The notes: generated by a model not told the origin, from the letters alone. Positions 31,621 through 42,191 are shown, numbered from the stretch's first letter. The stretch: DNA of 64,000 nucleotides from Hyphomicrobiales bacterium (GCA_900469625.1 UBXV01000014.1:152812-216811); one strand, 5' to 3'. Numbers and translations are program-made.

Positions 31621-34600
31621 CTATTGAACCGTCACGTCGGGCAGGACGTCGAAGTTCAATCCATCGCCATTGGGCTTCTGCTGGCCATCGGCGCCGCCGG
31701 CTCGCGGCAGTGCCTGCGAGGGCGCACCCAGTTGCAGCTGCTGCTGGCGTTGACGTTCGAGTTCCGCTGCCGCTTCTGCGGCCTTGCGTTCCGCCTCCGC
31801 GCGGGCGGCGAGTTCGGCCTTCACCCGTTCCGCCTCGACAGCGGCCGCCGCACGCCGACGCTCGTCGGCGATCGCCCGCAGGCGCTCGACCTCGCGCTGC
31901 TGCGCATTGGCCTTGTAGAGCTGGACCTCGCGACGCAGCCGTTGCTTCTCGAGCACGTTGGCCTGAAGCGTCTCGACGCGCCGACGCTCGCGCTCGAACG
32001 CGCGCAGCGACAGGAAATTCGAGAGATCGGCGACGTCGAGGCTCACGCCCGGGGACGCCAGCAGACCGGCATAGCCAAGCCGTACCCGAGGCTCCGCCCC
32101 TGCCAGCGCCTCTTCGCCGGGCCGGAAGGTCATGTCGATATTGGCCTCGAGCCGTTCGGCCGCCAGATCGAGCGACGCTTCGCCGGTAAAGGCCGCGTTG
32201 CCGTCGGTTGCCGTCACGTTCTGGGCTCTGAGCACGCCCCCGGCGATGCTGAAAGGCATCTTGACGACGCCGACGACCGACTGGCCGGAAAACACCGCCG
32301 CCTCCGTCGCCTGTCGGATCGCATCGGCAGAGATTTCGGTCTTCAGCCCATCGGCCGTTGCCATCAGCTGCGGCAGGGCCGCGCTGTTGACGCCATTGAG
32401 CGTCACGCCGTTGAAGGTGGCGGTGCCCGAGCCGCTGGCCGAATGCGCCATGGCTTCGGCATTCGCACCCGATGCCTCGAGCGCCACCGAAAGATCGAAC
32501 GTGCCGGTAGCGACGGGCACGCCCGCATGGGTCCAGCCCGCCTGAGCCAGATCGCCGCCCTTGACGTCGAGCCGCGAGCGCAGGAAGCCGGAACCGTTGG
32601 CATTGCCGAGCTGCACCCGGCCCTCGAGCTTGCCACCCAGCCAGTCGCCGGTGGCGTCGGTGAAGGCGATCTCGTCGCCCTTCCAGACCATCTTGCCGGC
32701 GAAATTGCCGATCGCGCCATATAGGCCCGGCCAGAAATTGGCGGCCTGCACGTCGAGGGCAACATTGAGGCCGGTCCAGGCAGGCTGCGCCACCGGTGTT
32801 TTCGAAAATGCGCCGCTCGACATGTTCTGAACCGGCCCAAGGATGCCTTCGGCAAGCCAGGCGAGATCCAGCGTCGCAAGATTGATCTGGCCATCCGCCT
32901 TGCCCGGCACCTTGCGGTCGATCGTCAAGGCGCCGGCAAAACCGTTGTTGTCGGCCTTGCCCTCGACCGTCGTCAAGGCGATCGTCTCCGGCGTCGTCGC
33001 GACATCAGCGGAAACGGAGAGCGGAAGGCCGCTGCCGGTCTGCGGCAGGGCGATGCCCTGTTGCAACAGGTAGGGTTCGAGATCCTCGCTCTGCAGCGTC
33101 ACCTTGGCCTGACCTTCGAGGAAATGATCGCGAGACAGGTCGAAGCTGCCCTTGGCGGCAAGCGAGGTCTTCTCGGTGGTGAAGGTCACCGTGCCGTTGG
33201 CGTTGGAGCCGTCGGTGCTCTGCAGCTTGACCGAGAGAATGCCGTTGGCATCGGCATCGAACGGCAGCGGATTGAAGCCCGCCTGACCGAGCAGAAGCAG
33301 CGTCTGCGGATTTTCGAGCGTCGCCTCGAGCAGCATGCCCTTGCCGGAAAGCGCCTGGGCCATGTCGGGCGCCTGATAGCTGGCGGCAATCTTGGTGCCG
33401 TTGGCAGTGCCGAAAATACCGAAGGTCGCGGGCGCGTTGCCTTCCTTGTTGCCGGCCGTGAGCGTCACGTCGAAGGCCGCATCGGCATAATAGGGGCCGG
33501 CCGCAGTCAGGCGGCGAAGGGCGGGATGGTCGACGGCATGCCGGCCGATCATGTCGAGGAACGGCGTCAGGTCCTTGGCCGCGAGCTTCATCTTGGCCGA
33601 GATAACAGGCTTTTCGAGGTCGCCGCTGGCCCGGCCGGAAAAGGCGAGCTGGGCGCCGGCGAGCGAACCGATCGCCACGCGCTCGGCCTGCAACTGGCCG
33701 TTCTTCAGCGTCACCACCGCCTGGACGTCGCGCGCATCCTCGCCGAAGGCGGAGAACTCGTCGGCCGACAGGTCGGCGGCAATCGCATGTTGCATCAGCG
33801 TCGAAGCGGAGGCGTCGCCGGCGACGAGGCCAGCCAGCGCCTGCAGCGCTTCGAGATCGATGCGGTTGCCGTTCAGCTGCAGGGAAAGGTTCGGCTGCTG
33901 TTCGGCGAAGGACTGGCGCTCGAGCCGTCCCTTGAGGCTGGCATCGCCGGCCGCAACTTCGAGGTTCTCAAACTGCTGCAGCGTGTCGGTCAGGTTGACG
34001 GTGGCCGAAAAGCCAGCCGTCTTCAGCTTGCGGATCGCCGGGTCGACCGAACCCGCAAGCCAGGTTGCCAGCCCAGAAGGCTGGTTGGACGCCAAAAGCA
34101 GGTCGCCGCGGAAGGAGCGCTGACCCTTGAGGTTGAGCCGGCCCTTGGCTTCGAGCTGTGTGCGCCCGGGCAGAAGCGCCACGACATTGTCGATCACCCA
34201 GCCGGCGCCATCCGGCTGAACGTCGATGCGCACGTCGCGCACGGTCGTGTCGCCGATGACGATTGCTGGCAGTTTCAGGCTGGCGCGCCCCGGCACCTGC
34301 GGAATGGGGATGTCGGCGGCAATCGCCAGCATCGCCTCCAGCCGCTGGCGCATGGAGATCGCCGGATCGCGCCCGGTCTTGCCGTTGGTCCCGGAATTGC
34401 CGATGCGGCTGACGTCGATCTGTTGGCCGTCGGCGATCAGCAGGAATTTCTGCTCCTTGCCGGTGTCGAGCGTCGCCTCGCCGGTGACCACGTAAGGGTC
34501 ATCGGAAGGGCCGATCTCGAAGCGGTACTCCGGCACGCGGATGCTTTCGTTTGTCAGCTGGAAATCGCCGTTGATGCGCAGCGGCGCATGGCCGTCGACG

Positions 34601-35358
34601 TCCTTTGCCTCACCCTGCGGGCGGTTCTCCGTCAGCGTGAAACGGCCGCCATAGAGCGGCTTGAAGTCGACGATCTTCAAGGCGCCGTCGAGCTCGACGC
34701 CGAAGGGACGCTTGTCCGGCGTCACCTTCGCCTTGAGGCTGAGCGCACCGGTCTCGTCGACCTCGTTGCTCGAAAAGGCAAAACTGCCGGCCTCGCCGTC
34801 GAGCGCCGCGCGCCCCTCCACCTTCCAGGGACCGGCCAGCGACCGGGCGGAAAGATCAGCCGCAAGGTCGGTGACGCGTCGGGTGCGGCCGGTCTGCTCG
34901 TCGATGAATTCGATCTCGCCCTGGGTGATCTCGACGTTTTCGAGCACCACCGTCTTGGCGGGAATGGCCGTGCGCGTACCGCGCGCCCAGTCGAGCGTGC
35001 CGTCGGACAGCAGCCTCACCTTGGCCTTCGGCCTGTCGAGGCGCATGTCGAAGATCAGTGCCTCGCCGGAGAGGAACGGCGCCAGTTCCGCGCTCATGGA
35101 GAATTGAGCGACCTGGATCAGCGGCTCGCGGGTGTCGTTTCCGCCGACGCGCACATCATTCAGCGTGACCGTCGGGAACGGGATCAGGCGCGCATCGACA
35201 CTGCCATGCACGACGACGGGCTTGCCCATGATGCGGCTCGCCTCGCGCTCGAATTCCTTGCGGAATCCCGTCCAGTCGATGAACCACGGGGCGATCAGCG
35301 CCGCAAAAAGCGCAACGACCACAAGACCGCCGATGGCAACCAGAATTCGCGAAAGCAC
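31621..35358 (-). CDS. AsmA-family protein
   Basis: A 1245-residue envelope protein. An N-terminal TM anchor (residues 4-25) and APWFIDWTGFRKEFEREASRIMGKPVVVHGSVDARLIPFP-type opening identify the AsmA family; a long region rich in beta strands follows, with the AsmA C-terminal domain around residues 980-1120. AsmA-like proteins are thought to be bridge-like carriers of lipids to the outer membrane. The last 110 residues form a charged coiled coil rich in Arg, Glu and Ala. Start is GTG. It is monocistronic as far as can be seen. Confidence 0.88.
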   Translation of the reverse strand: MLSRILVAIGGLVVVALFAALIAPWFIDWTGFRKEFEREASRIMGKPVVVHGSVDARLIPFPTVTLNDVRVGGNDTREPLIQVAQFSMSAELAPFLSGEALIFDMRLDRPKAKVRLLSDGTLDWARGTRTAIPAKTVVLENVEITQGEIEFIDEQTGRTRRVTDLAADLSARSLAGPWKVEGRAALDGEAGSFAFSSNEVDETGALSLKAKVTPDKRPFGVELDGALKIVDFKPLYGGRFTLTENRPQGEAKDVDGHAPLRINGDFQLTNESIRVPEYRFEIGPSDDPYVVTGEATLDTGKEQKFLLIADGQQIDVSRIGNSGTNGKTGRDPAISMRQRLEAMLAIAADIPIPQVPGRASLKLPAIVIGDTTVRDVRIDVQPDGAGWVIDNVVALLPGRTQLEAKGRLNLKGQRSFRGDLLLASNQPSGLATWLAGSVDPAIRKLKTAGFSATVNLTDTLQQFENLEVAAGDASLKGRLERQSFAEQQPNLSLQLNGNRIDLEALQALAGLVAGDASASTLMQHAIAADLSADEFSAFGEDARDVQAVVTLKNGQLQAERVAIGSLAGAQLAFSGRASGDLEKPVISAKMKLAAKDLTPFLDMIGRHAVDHPALRRLTAAGPYYADAAFDVTLTAGNKEGNAPATFGIFGTANGTKIAASYQAPDMAQALSGKGMLLEATLENPQTLLLLGQAGFNPLPFDADANGILSVKLQSTDGSNANGTVTFTTEKTSLAAKGSFDLSRDHFLEGQAKVTLQSEDLEPYLLQQGIALPQTGSGLPLSVSADVATTPETIALTTVEGKADNNGFAGALTIDRKVPGKADGQINLATLDLAWLAEGILGPVQNMSSGAFSKTPVAQPAWTGLNVALDVQAANFWPGLYGAIGNFAGKMVWKGDEIAFTDATGDWLGGKLEGRVQLGNANGSGFLRSRLDVKGGDLAQAGWTHAGVPVATGTFDLSVALEASGANAEAMAHSASGSGTATFNGVTLNGVNSAALPQLMATADGLKTEISADAIRQATEAAVFSGQSVVGVVKMPFSIAGGVLRAQNVTATDGNAAFTGEASLDLAAERLEANIDMTFRPGEEALAGAEPRVRLGYAGLLASPGVSLDVADLSNFLSLRAFERERRRVETLQANVLEKQRLRREVQLYKANAQQREVERLRAIADERRRAAAAVEAERVKAELAARAEAERKAAEAAAELERQRQQQLQLGAPSQALPRAGGADGQQKPNGDGLNFDVLPDVTVQ

Positions 35359-35518
35359 TGTGCCTACATTCCCATCAGTTCAAAGACGCCGTCGGCGCCG
35401 TCTGCGTCCATATGAACGCCAAAGGGACGTTTCCGTCCATCACATTTGCTCGGGCGCGCCCGCCTTTGCTGCGAAAGGAGTAGTCGGACACGGCCCGCCT
35501 GCCCCCTTGCCTATCCAG

Positions 35519-36925
35519 TCAGGCGAAGATCTTTCCGGGGTTGAAGAGACCCTGCGGATCAAGAGAACGCTTGATCTGCCGCATCAGATCCAGCGCATCG
35601 CCGAGTTCGGCTTCGAGGAACGGCATCTTGCCCTGGCCGATGCCGTGTTCGCCGGTGCAGGTTCCGTCCATCGACAGCGCCCGCGCGTTCAGCCGCTCGA
35701 CGAAGGCTTCCGCACGCGCGACGTCGACCGCGTCCTGGTCGTTGAACAGCAGGCCGACATGGAAGTTGCCGTCACCGGCATGGCCGACGATCGGCGCCGT
35801 CAGGCCGTGTGCTGCAATATCCTCATGGGTTGCCGCGACGCAATCGGCCAGCCGCGAAATCGGCACGCAGACATCCGTCGAAAGAATGGCGGCACCCGGG
35901 ATCAGGCTCTTCTGGGCCCAATAGGCGTTGTGCCGCGCCTTCCACAGCCGCGCCCGCTCCTCCGGGTTGGTGGTCCACTGGAAACCGCTGGAACCGAAGT
36001 CCGCCGCGATCTCGGCGAAATGCCGCGACTGCATCTCGACGCTCTCGCTGTTGCCGTGAAACTCGACGAACAGCGTCGGCGTCTCCTCATAGGAAAGGCC
36101 GGAATAGGCGTTGCACGCCTTCATCTGCAGCGCGTCCAACAGCTCGATCCGGGCAACGGGTATGCCGGATTGAATGGTCAGGATGACCGCGTTGCAGGCG
36201 TCGGCGATGGTCGGGAACGGGCAGACGCCGCCGGAAATGACCTCCGGGATGCCCTGCAGCCTGAGCGTGATCGAAGTGATGATGCCAAGCGTGCCCTCGG
36301 CGCCGACGAACAGGCGCGTGAGGTCGTAGCCGGCCGACGACTTGCGCGCCCGGTGCGCGGTGCGGATTTCACGGCCGTCCGCCGTCACCACCGTCAGTGC
36401 CAGCACATTGTCCTTCATCGTGCCGTAGCGCACCGCATTGGTGCCCGACGCCCGCGTCGAGGCCATGCCGCCGATCGAGGCATTGGCGCCGGGATCGATC
36501 GGGAAGAACAGGCCGGTGTCGCGCAGGTAGACGTTGAGTTCCTCGCGGGTAATGCCCGGCTCGACCCGGCAATCGAGATCCTCCGCATTCACCTCGAGCA
36601 CCCGGTTCATGCGCATCATGTCGATGGAGAAGCCGCCATGCGGGGCGTTGACGTGGCCCTCGAGAGAGGAGCCTGTGCCGAAGGGAATGAGCGGCACGGC
36701 GCTTGCGGCCGCGATCGCCACGATCTCGCGCACCTCGTCGGCGCTTTCCGGGAAAACCACGCCGTCGGGCAGCTGCGCCGGGATATAGGTGGTGGTGTGG
36801 GCATGCTGGGCGCGGATCGCCTCGCCCGTCTGGAAGCGCTCGCCGAATCGGACGGCAAGCTGCGCCCTTGCGGTGTCGATGCCAGTTTCGTTTCTCGAGC
36901 CAGCCTTGATCGCCTTCAATGCCAC
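35519..36925 (-). CDS. FAD-linked 2-hydroxyacid dehydrogenase (GlcD/D-lactate dehydrogenase type)
   Basis: A protein of about 468 residues with an FAD_binding_4 domain (VPLIPFGTGSSLEGHV; IGGMASTRASGTNAVRYGTM) and a C-terminal FAD-oxidase domain ending near CTGEHGIGQGKMPFLE, the pattern of D-lactate and glycolate dehydrogenases. Two metal-site histidines in VGHAGDGNFHVG are present. It should oxidise a D-2-hydroxyacid and pass electrons to a carrier. GTG at the given position follows GAGGG; another GTG seven codons upstream is possible. No glcE/glcF partner is adjacent. Confidence 0.88.
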   Translation of the reverse strand: MALKAIKAGSRNETGIDTARAQLAVRFGERFQTGEAIRAQHAHTTTYIPAQLPDGVVFPESADEVREIVAIAAASAVPLIPFGTGSSLEGHVNAPHGGFSIDMMRMNRVLEVNAEDLDCRVEPGITREELNVYLRDTGLFFPIDPGANASIGGMASTRASGTNAVRYGTMKDNVLALTVVTADGREIRTAHRARKSSAGYDLTRLFVGAEGTLGIITSITLRLQGIPEVISGGVCPFPTIADACNAVILTIQSGIPVARIELLDALQMKACNAYSGLSYEETPTLFVEFHGNSESVEMQSRHFAEIAADFGSSGFQWTTNPEERARLWKARHNAYWAQKSLIPGAAILSTDVCVPISRLADCVAATHEDIAAHGLTAPIVGHAGDGNFHVGLLFNDQDAVDVARAEAFVERLNARALSMDGTCTGEHGIGQGKMPFLEAELGDALDLMRQIKRSLDPQGLFNPGKIFA

Positions 36926-37378
36926 GGAAAACGCCCTCTTCTTCACGCCACCCGCGCCGTGCCGATCACAACGCGGGGAAGCGCTTTCATTTCAAGGCGC
37001 TACTGTGCAAATCGGAATCACTTTGTCCAGACGTTCGCGGACTTCTTGGGGCAAGGTAGGGCAGGAAAACGCCAACGGTGAGACCGGAGTGTCACAGCAG
37101 GCCGCTTGGGACCGTCGCGACGCATCCGCGCGGCCAGCCGCTGCGATGACGCTTCCCAACCGCCGGGCACGCTTTCTGGCAGACACGTCGAGCCGCAAGC
37201 ATCTGACGGCCCCCGCGCCGCACCCGTCAAGCGCGCTTCGCCCCGATATTAACAGTTACGTACTTACGCCCGGCCGGCCGCAGGGCGACACTCCGCTAGT
37301 TCTGCGCCCCATCGGCATCCCGCCGATCGTCCGCCTGAACTCAGCTCGGTATTTCGTGAACCTTCGGAGGCTCGAATA
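36926..37378. other. Intergenic stretch
   Basis: Upstream region shared by the divergent dehydrogenase and sulfatase genes. No gene is supported. Only the GGAGG ribosome binding site before the sulfatase is recognised. Confidence 0.4.
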
Positions 37379-38950
37379 ATGAGAATTCCCGGCAAGCTCG
37401 CGGCCCTTGGACTGCTGCTTTTAAGCAGTTCCGCCTATGCACAACAGCCCGCCCCGGCAACGGACAAGCCCAACGTCCTCGTCATTTTCGGCGACGACAT
37501 CGGCCAGAGCAACGTCTCGGCCTACACCATGGGCGTGATGGGCTATCGCACACCCAACATCGATCGTATCGCGCAGGAAGGCGCGATCTTCACCGACTAC
37601 TACGCCGAACAGAGTTGCACGGCCGGTCGCTCCACCTTCATCACCGGTCAGTCGACGCTGCGCACCGGTCTTTCCAAGGTCGGCCTTCCCGGCGCGCCCA
37701 TCGGTTTGCAGGCAAGCGATGTGACGATCGCCTCCGCGCTCAAGGACAAGGGCTACGCGACCGGCCAGTTCGGCAAGAACCACCTCGGCGACCGGGACGA
37801 GTTCCTTCCGACCCAGCACGGTTTCCAGGAATTTTTCGGCAACCTCTACCATCTGAACGCCGAGGAAGAGCCGGAAGACCGCAACTATCCGCAGGATCCG
37901 AGCTTCCGCAAGCAATACGGTCCGCGTGGTGTCATCAAATCTTCGTCTGACGGAAAGATCGAAGACACCGGAGCCCTGTCGCGCAAGCGCATGGAAACCA
38001 TCGATGACGAGACCTCGGCCGCCGCGATCGATTTTATGAAGCGCCAGCACGCAGCCGGCAAGCCGTTCTTCACCTGGTTCAACACCACGCGCATGCACGC
38101 ACGCACCCATGTGCGCGACGAGCATCGCGACAAGCCGGGCCTGACGGCCCGCACCGAATATGCCGACGGGATGATCGAGCATGACGCCATCATCGGCGAG
38201 GTCCTGAAGTCGCTCGACGACATGGGCATCGCCGACAACACGATCGTCGTCTACACCACGGACAACGGCCCGCATGAGAATACCTGGCCCGACGCGGGCA
38301 ACTCGCCGTTCCGCAACGAGAAGACCACCAACTGGGAAGGCGCCTTCCGCGTGCCGGCGATGATCCGCTGGCCGGGGCAGATCAAGCCGGGAAGCCAGTT
38401 GAACGGCATCATCTCCGGTCTTGACTGGTTCCCGACCCTGCTCGCCGCCACCGGCGACACCGACATCAAGGATCGCCTGCTCAAGGGAGCAACCATCGAC
38501 GGCAAGCAGTACAAGAACCACCTCGACGGCTACAACCAGCTCGACTACCTCACCGGCAGGTCGCCCGACAGTGCCCGTAAGGAGTTCTACTACTTCAATG
38601 ACGACGGCGATCTCGTCGCGATGCGCTACGAGAACTGGAAGCTGGTCTTCGAGGAACAACGCGCGACCGGCACATTGGCGGTTTGGGCCGAACCCTTTAC
38701 CAAATTGCGTGTTCCGAAAATGTTCGATCTGAGGGCCGATCCTTACGAGAAGGCCGACATCACCTCGAATACCTATTGGGACTGGGTGTTTACCCATGCC
38801 TACCTGGTGGTTCCCGCACAGGCGAGCGTGGCGAAGTTCTTCGAGACGTTCAAGGACTATCCGCCGGCGCAGCGCCCGGCGAGCTTCTCGATCGACCAGA
38901 TCCAGGAACGGCTGCAAGAGTCCATGACGTCGATGGGCGGCGGGCAGTAA
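37379..38950 (+). CDS. Secreted type I sulfatase (arylsulfatase family)
   Basis: A 523-residue periplasmic hydrolase of sulfate esters. Signal peptide ends AYA-Q near residue 21. NVLVIFGDDIGQSN holds the metal-binding Asp pair (39-40). The residue to be oxidised to formylglycine is Cys80 in CTAGR; most sulfatases have C-x-P-S-R, but C-x-A-x-R also fits the recognition rule. Other metal-site segments are TTDNGPHE and the Lys in FGKNHLGD. GGAGG precedes the start. The substrate is unknown; a formylglycine-generating enzyme must be encoded elsewhere. Confidence 0.9.
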   Translation: MRIPGKLAALGLLLLSSSAYAQQPAPATDKPNVLVIFGDDIGQSNVSAYTMGVMGYRTPNIDRIAQEGAIFTDYYAEQSCTAGRSTFITGQSTLRTGLSKVGLPGAPIGLQASDVTIASALKDKGYATGQFGKNHLGDRDEFLPTQHGFQEFFGNLYHLNAEEEPEDRNYPQDPSFRKQYGPRGVIKSSSDGKIEDTGALSRKRMETIDDETSAAAIDFMKRQHAAGKPFFTWFNTTRMHARTHVRDEHRDKPGLTARTEYADGMIEHDAIIGEVLKSLDDMGIADNTIVVYTTDNGPHENTWPDAGNSPFRNEKTTNWEGAFRVPAMIRWPGQIKPGSQLNGIISGLDWFPTLLAATGDTDIKDRLLKGATIDGKQYKNHLDGYNQLDYLTGRSPDSARKEFYYFNDDGDLVAMRYENWKLVFEEQRATGTLAVWAEPFTKLRVPKMFDLRADPYEKADITSNTYWDWVFTHAYLVVPAQASVAKFFETFKDYPPAQRPASFSIDQIQERLQESMTSMGGGQ

Positions 38951-38957
38951 CACGCAG

Positions 38958-38990
38958 CAAAATGGGCCCGGAGGTAAAATCCGGGCCCAT
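38958..38990 (-). terminator. Terminator between sulfatase and RND genes
   Basis: A perfect 10-bp stem, ATGGGCCCGG/CCGGGCCCAT with a 9-base loop, is followed on the minus strand by TTTT. It would end the RND efflux transcript and may also act on the convergent sulfatase transcript. Confidence 0.7.
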
Positions 38991-39053
38991 GACAACTTGC
39001 AATGAACCGTGCGCTTCGAAAGGCACCCGGAGTGCCAGGGCCCGTACCGGCCG

Positions 39054-42000
39054 TTACTTCACTTCGAGCGCGGCCGCCGCTTCCATTTCCTCGTGCAGCT
39101 TGCGCTCCTCGTCCGCATGCGGCTTGGTGAGCCCGGCGATGACGAGATAGGCGACCGGCGTCAGGTAGAGCGTCACCACCACGGCAAGGCCAAGACCGCC
39201 GACCAGCACCCAGCCGAGCGCGATGCGCGCTTCCGCGCCGGCACCGCTCGCCATCACCAGCGGCACCGCGCCGACGATGGTGGCGATCATCGTCATCATC
39301 ACGGGCCTGAGGCGTATGTTGGCGGCGTTCTCGATCGCGGTGCGCACATCCTGGCCGCGGTCGCGCAGCTGGTTGGCGAATTCGACGATCAGGATGCCGT
39401 TCTTCGCCATGATGCCGACCAGCATCACCAGACCGATCTGGCTGTAGATGTTGAGCGTATTGCCGGTCAGGATCATCGCAAAGACCGCACAGGCAAGCCC
39501 GAGCGGCACCGTCGCCATGATGATCAGGCCGCTGACGAAGCTTTCGAACTGTGCGGCCAGCACCAGGAAGATGATGACGAGGGCAAAGCCGAAGGTGACG
39601 ATGAGGCCGTTGGCGTTCTCGTTGAGGGTGGCGGCTTCGGCGAGCGGCATGATGCGCGAACCCGGCGGCAGCAGCGGCTCGGCCATCTGCTCGACCATGG
39701 TCAAGGCTTCGCCGAGCGCCAGGTCGGATTTCAGCCCGGCCGACAGCGACACGGCACGAAGCTGCGATTCCCGCGACAGCTGCGGCGCCACGGCCGTTTC
39801 CTCGACGCTGGCGATCGTCGACATCGGCACGATCTTGCCGTCGCCGGCCTTCAGATAGATGTTCTGCAGATCGGTCGGATCGTTGACCGGATTGGTCGAG
39901 GACAGCAGCTTGACCGGGTAGGACTCGCCGTCGACGAAGACGTCGACGACGCTGTTGCCGTCGAGCATGGCCTGCAGCGCCCAGGCGAGCCCGCCGATAT
40001 CGACGCCCATGTCGGAGGCGCGCTCCCGGTCGATGGTGATCGCAAGCTGGGCCTGGTTTGCCTCGTAGTTCAGCCGCACGTTCTCGAAGCGCCCGGTGTC
40101 TTCCATCTGGCGCACGAGCTTGGCGGCGGCATCGCCGAGCTTGGTGTAGTCATTGCCGACCAGCGCCACCTGCAGGCCGCTGCCGGCGCCGCGGATGCCG
40201 AGGCTGTTCGGCTGCATCGCAAACACCCGCACCGAGGGGATGCGCGCCGTGACCTTGTTGATCTCGGAGACGATCTGCTGCTGGCTGCGCTCACGCTTGT
40301 CCCAGGGGGCAAGCGTCAGCACCATGAAGCCGCTGTTGGACGAGCCGCCCTGGCCGGAAATCGAGAAGATGTTGTCGATCTCGCCGGATTTGACCAGCGG
40401 CTGCAGCCCGTCCTCGATGCGGCGCATCTGCGATTGCGCATATTCGAGCGACACGCCCTGCGGCGCGTTGATGCGCATCATCACCTGCGAGCGGTCTTCG
40501 CTCGGCGTCAGCTCCGATTTCAGCGTCATGAAGCCGATGCCGCCCATGGCGGTGAAGAAGGCGGCGACGACGAAGACGATCAGCGGCGCGTTGAGGCAGC
40601 CGCGCAGCGTCACGCGGTAGAATTCGGACGCACGCGCGCCGAACCGGCGCATCGGCCCGGGTTTCGAATGGTTCTCCTGCGTCAGCATGCGCGAGGCCAG
40701 CATCGGGCAGAGCGTCAGCGACACGAAGGATGACAGGAGGATGGAGAAGGCGAGCACGAAGCCGAACTCGCGGAAGAGACCGCCGGTCTGCCCAGGAAGG
40801 AACGACAGCGGAATGAACACGGCGGCAAGCGTTGCCGTCGTCGCCAGCACCGCGAAGAACACTTCGAGCGTGCCGTGCACGGCCGCAGCCCTCGGGCCCA
40901 GTCCCTCGGCCCGCCGCCGCACGATGTTTTCGAGAACCACGATCGCGTCGTCGACCACAAGCCCGGTCGCCAGAACGATGGCGAGCAGCGTCAGGATGTT
41001 GATCGAGAACCCGGCCATGTAGATCGCCGCCACCGTTCCAATCAGCGCGATCGGCATGGTGATCGTCGGGATCAGCGTCGCTCGCCAGTCGAGCAGGAAC
41101 ATGTAGATGACGAGCGTGACGATGAAGATTGCCACGACCAGCGCGATCTCCACCTCGTGAATGGCGCCGTTGATGAACACCGCGTCGTCGCTGGTGATCT
41201 TCAGCTCGGTGCCCTCGGGCAGGATCTGCGTCTGGATCGTCTCGACGACCTTGCGCACGCCTTCGGAAATATCGACCGTGTTGGACTGCGCCTGGCGGAT
41301 GACGCCAAGGCCGATGCCCTGGCGGCCGTTGGAGCGCAGCGCCGTCGTGCCGGTATCGGGCCCGAGCGTCACCGTGCCGATGTCGCGCAGGCGCACATTG
41401 TTGACGAGGATCAGGTTTTCGAACTGTTCAGGCGTCTGCAGGTCGGCGGTGGCGCGCACCGAGATGTCCTGGCTGGCGCTTGTCAGCGAGCCCGCCGGCA
41501 CGTCGTAGGAGGCGTTGGCAAGCGCGGTCCTGAGGTTGGCCACCGTCACCCCTCGCCCGGCGAGCTTTGCCTGGTCGAGGTCGATGCGGAAGATCTTTTC
41601 CTGGTCGCCATAGACGGCAACGTCCGCGACACCCTCGACGGCGGCAAGACGGTCGCTGATCTCGTTTTCGACGAGCAGCGTCATGTCTTCCATCGACATG
41701 GTGTCGGAGGTGAGCGCGAGGCGCATGATCGGTTGGCTGTCGGCATCGGCCTTGACGATGCTCGGCTCGTCGACATCCTCGGGCAGCTGGTTGCGCACGC
41801 GGCCGAGCGCGTCGCGAATGTCGTTGGCCGCCTGACCGATATCCGTGGTGTCCGAAAACTGCAGCGTCACCCGGCTGCGGCCGAAATTGGAGGTCGAGGA
41901 AATGTCCTTGATGCCCTGAACGCGCGAGACAGCACCCTCGACTACCGAGGTCACCTCGCGGTCCATGGTTTCGGGGGCTGCGCCATCGAGCGTCGTCGTC

Positions 42001-42191
42001 ACAGAGATGACCGGCTGGTCGACCTGCGGCAGCTCACGGATCTCGATGCCGTTCCAGGCGGCAAGGCCGGCGACGACGATCAGCGTGTTGACCACCAGCG
42101 CAAAGATCGGCCGGCGGATGAAAAGGGCTGTGAAGCCGGTCTTGCCGGCCTCGCGGGCGGTCTGGATGCCTGGTTCCTTGCCGCCGCTCAC
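39054..42191 (-). CDS. RND efflux transporter (inner-membrane pump)
   Basis: A 1045-residue proton-driven pump of the HAE-1/AcrB class with 12 TM helices and two large periplasmic loops. The N-terminus FIRRPIFALVVNTLIVVAG is typical, and the fourth helix carries GLVVDDAIVVLEN with the paired aspartates used for proton relay. Starts at GTG, overlapping the stop of the membrane-fusion gene (GTGA), so the two are translationally coupled. No outer-membrane channel gene or local regulator is present. Substrates cannot be inferred. Confidence 0.94.
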   Translation of the reverse strand: MSGGKEPGIQTAREAGKTGFTALFIRRPIFALVVNTLIVVAGLAAWNGIEIRELPQVDQPVISVTTTLDGAAPETMDREVTSVVEGAVSRVQGIKDISSTSNFGRSRVTLQFSDTTDIGQAANDIRDALGRVRNQLPEDVDEPSIVKADADSQPIMRLALTSDTMSMEDMTLLVENEISDRLAAVEGVADVAVYGDQEKIFRIDLDQAKLAGRGVTVANLRTALANASYDVPAGSLTSASQDISVRATADLQTPEQFENLILVNNVRLRDIGTVTLGPDTGTTALRSNGRQGIGLGVIRQAQSNTVDISEGVRKVVETIQTQILPEGTELKITSDDAVFINGAIHEVEIALVVAIFIVTLVIYMFLLDWRATLIPTITMPIALIGTVAAIYMAGFSINILTLLAIVLATGLVVDDAIVVLENIVRRRAEGLGPRAAAVHGTLEVFFAVLATTATLAAVFIPLSFLPGQTGGLFREFGFVLAFSILLSSFVSLTLCPMLASRMLTQENHSKPGPMRRFGARASEFYRVTLRGCLNAPLIVFVVAAFFTAMGGIGFMTLKSELTPSEDRSQVMMRINAPQGVSLEYAQSQMRRIEDGLQPLVKSGEIDNIFSISGQGGSSNSGFMVLTLAPWDKRERSQQQIVSEINKVTARIPSVRVFAMQPNSLGIRGAGSGLQVALVGNDYTKLGDAAAKLVRQMEDTGRFENVRLNYEANQAQLAITIDRERASDMGVDIGGLAWALQAMLDGNSVVDVFVDGESYPVKLLSSTNPVNDPTDLQNIYLKAGDGKIVPMSTIASVEETAVAPQLSRESQLRAVSLSAGLKSDLALGEALTMVEQMAEPLLPPGSRIMPLAEAATLNENANGLIVTFGFALVIIFLVLAAQFESFVSGLIIMATVPLGLACAVFAMILTGNTLNIYSQIGLVMLVGIMAKNGILIVEFANQLRDRGQDVRTAIENAANIRLRPVMMTMIATIVGAVPLVMASGAGAEARIALGWVLVGGLGLAVVVTLYLTPVAYLVIAGLTKPHADEERKLHEEMEAAAALEVK

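Noticed and set aside
33061-35415. 784-codon plus-strand ORF opposite the AsmA gene
   Set aside because: The minus-strand frame has an N-terminal anchor and AsmA motifs; the opposite frame has none.
36789-37379. 196-codon plus-strand ORF between the dehydrogenase and the sulfatase
   Set aside because: Its first part is antisense to the dehydrogenase and the remainder has no features or ribosome binding site.
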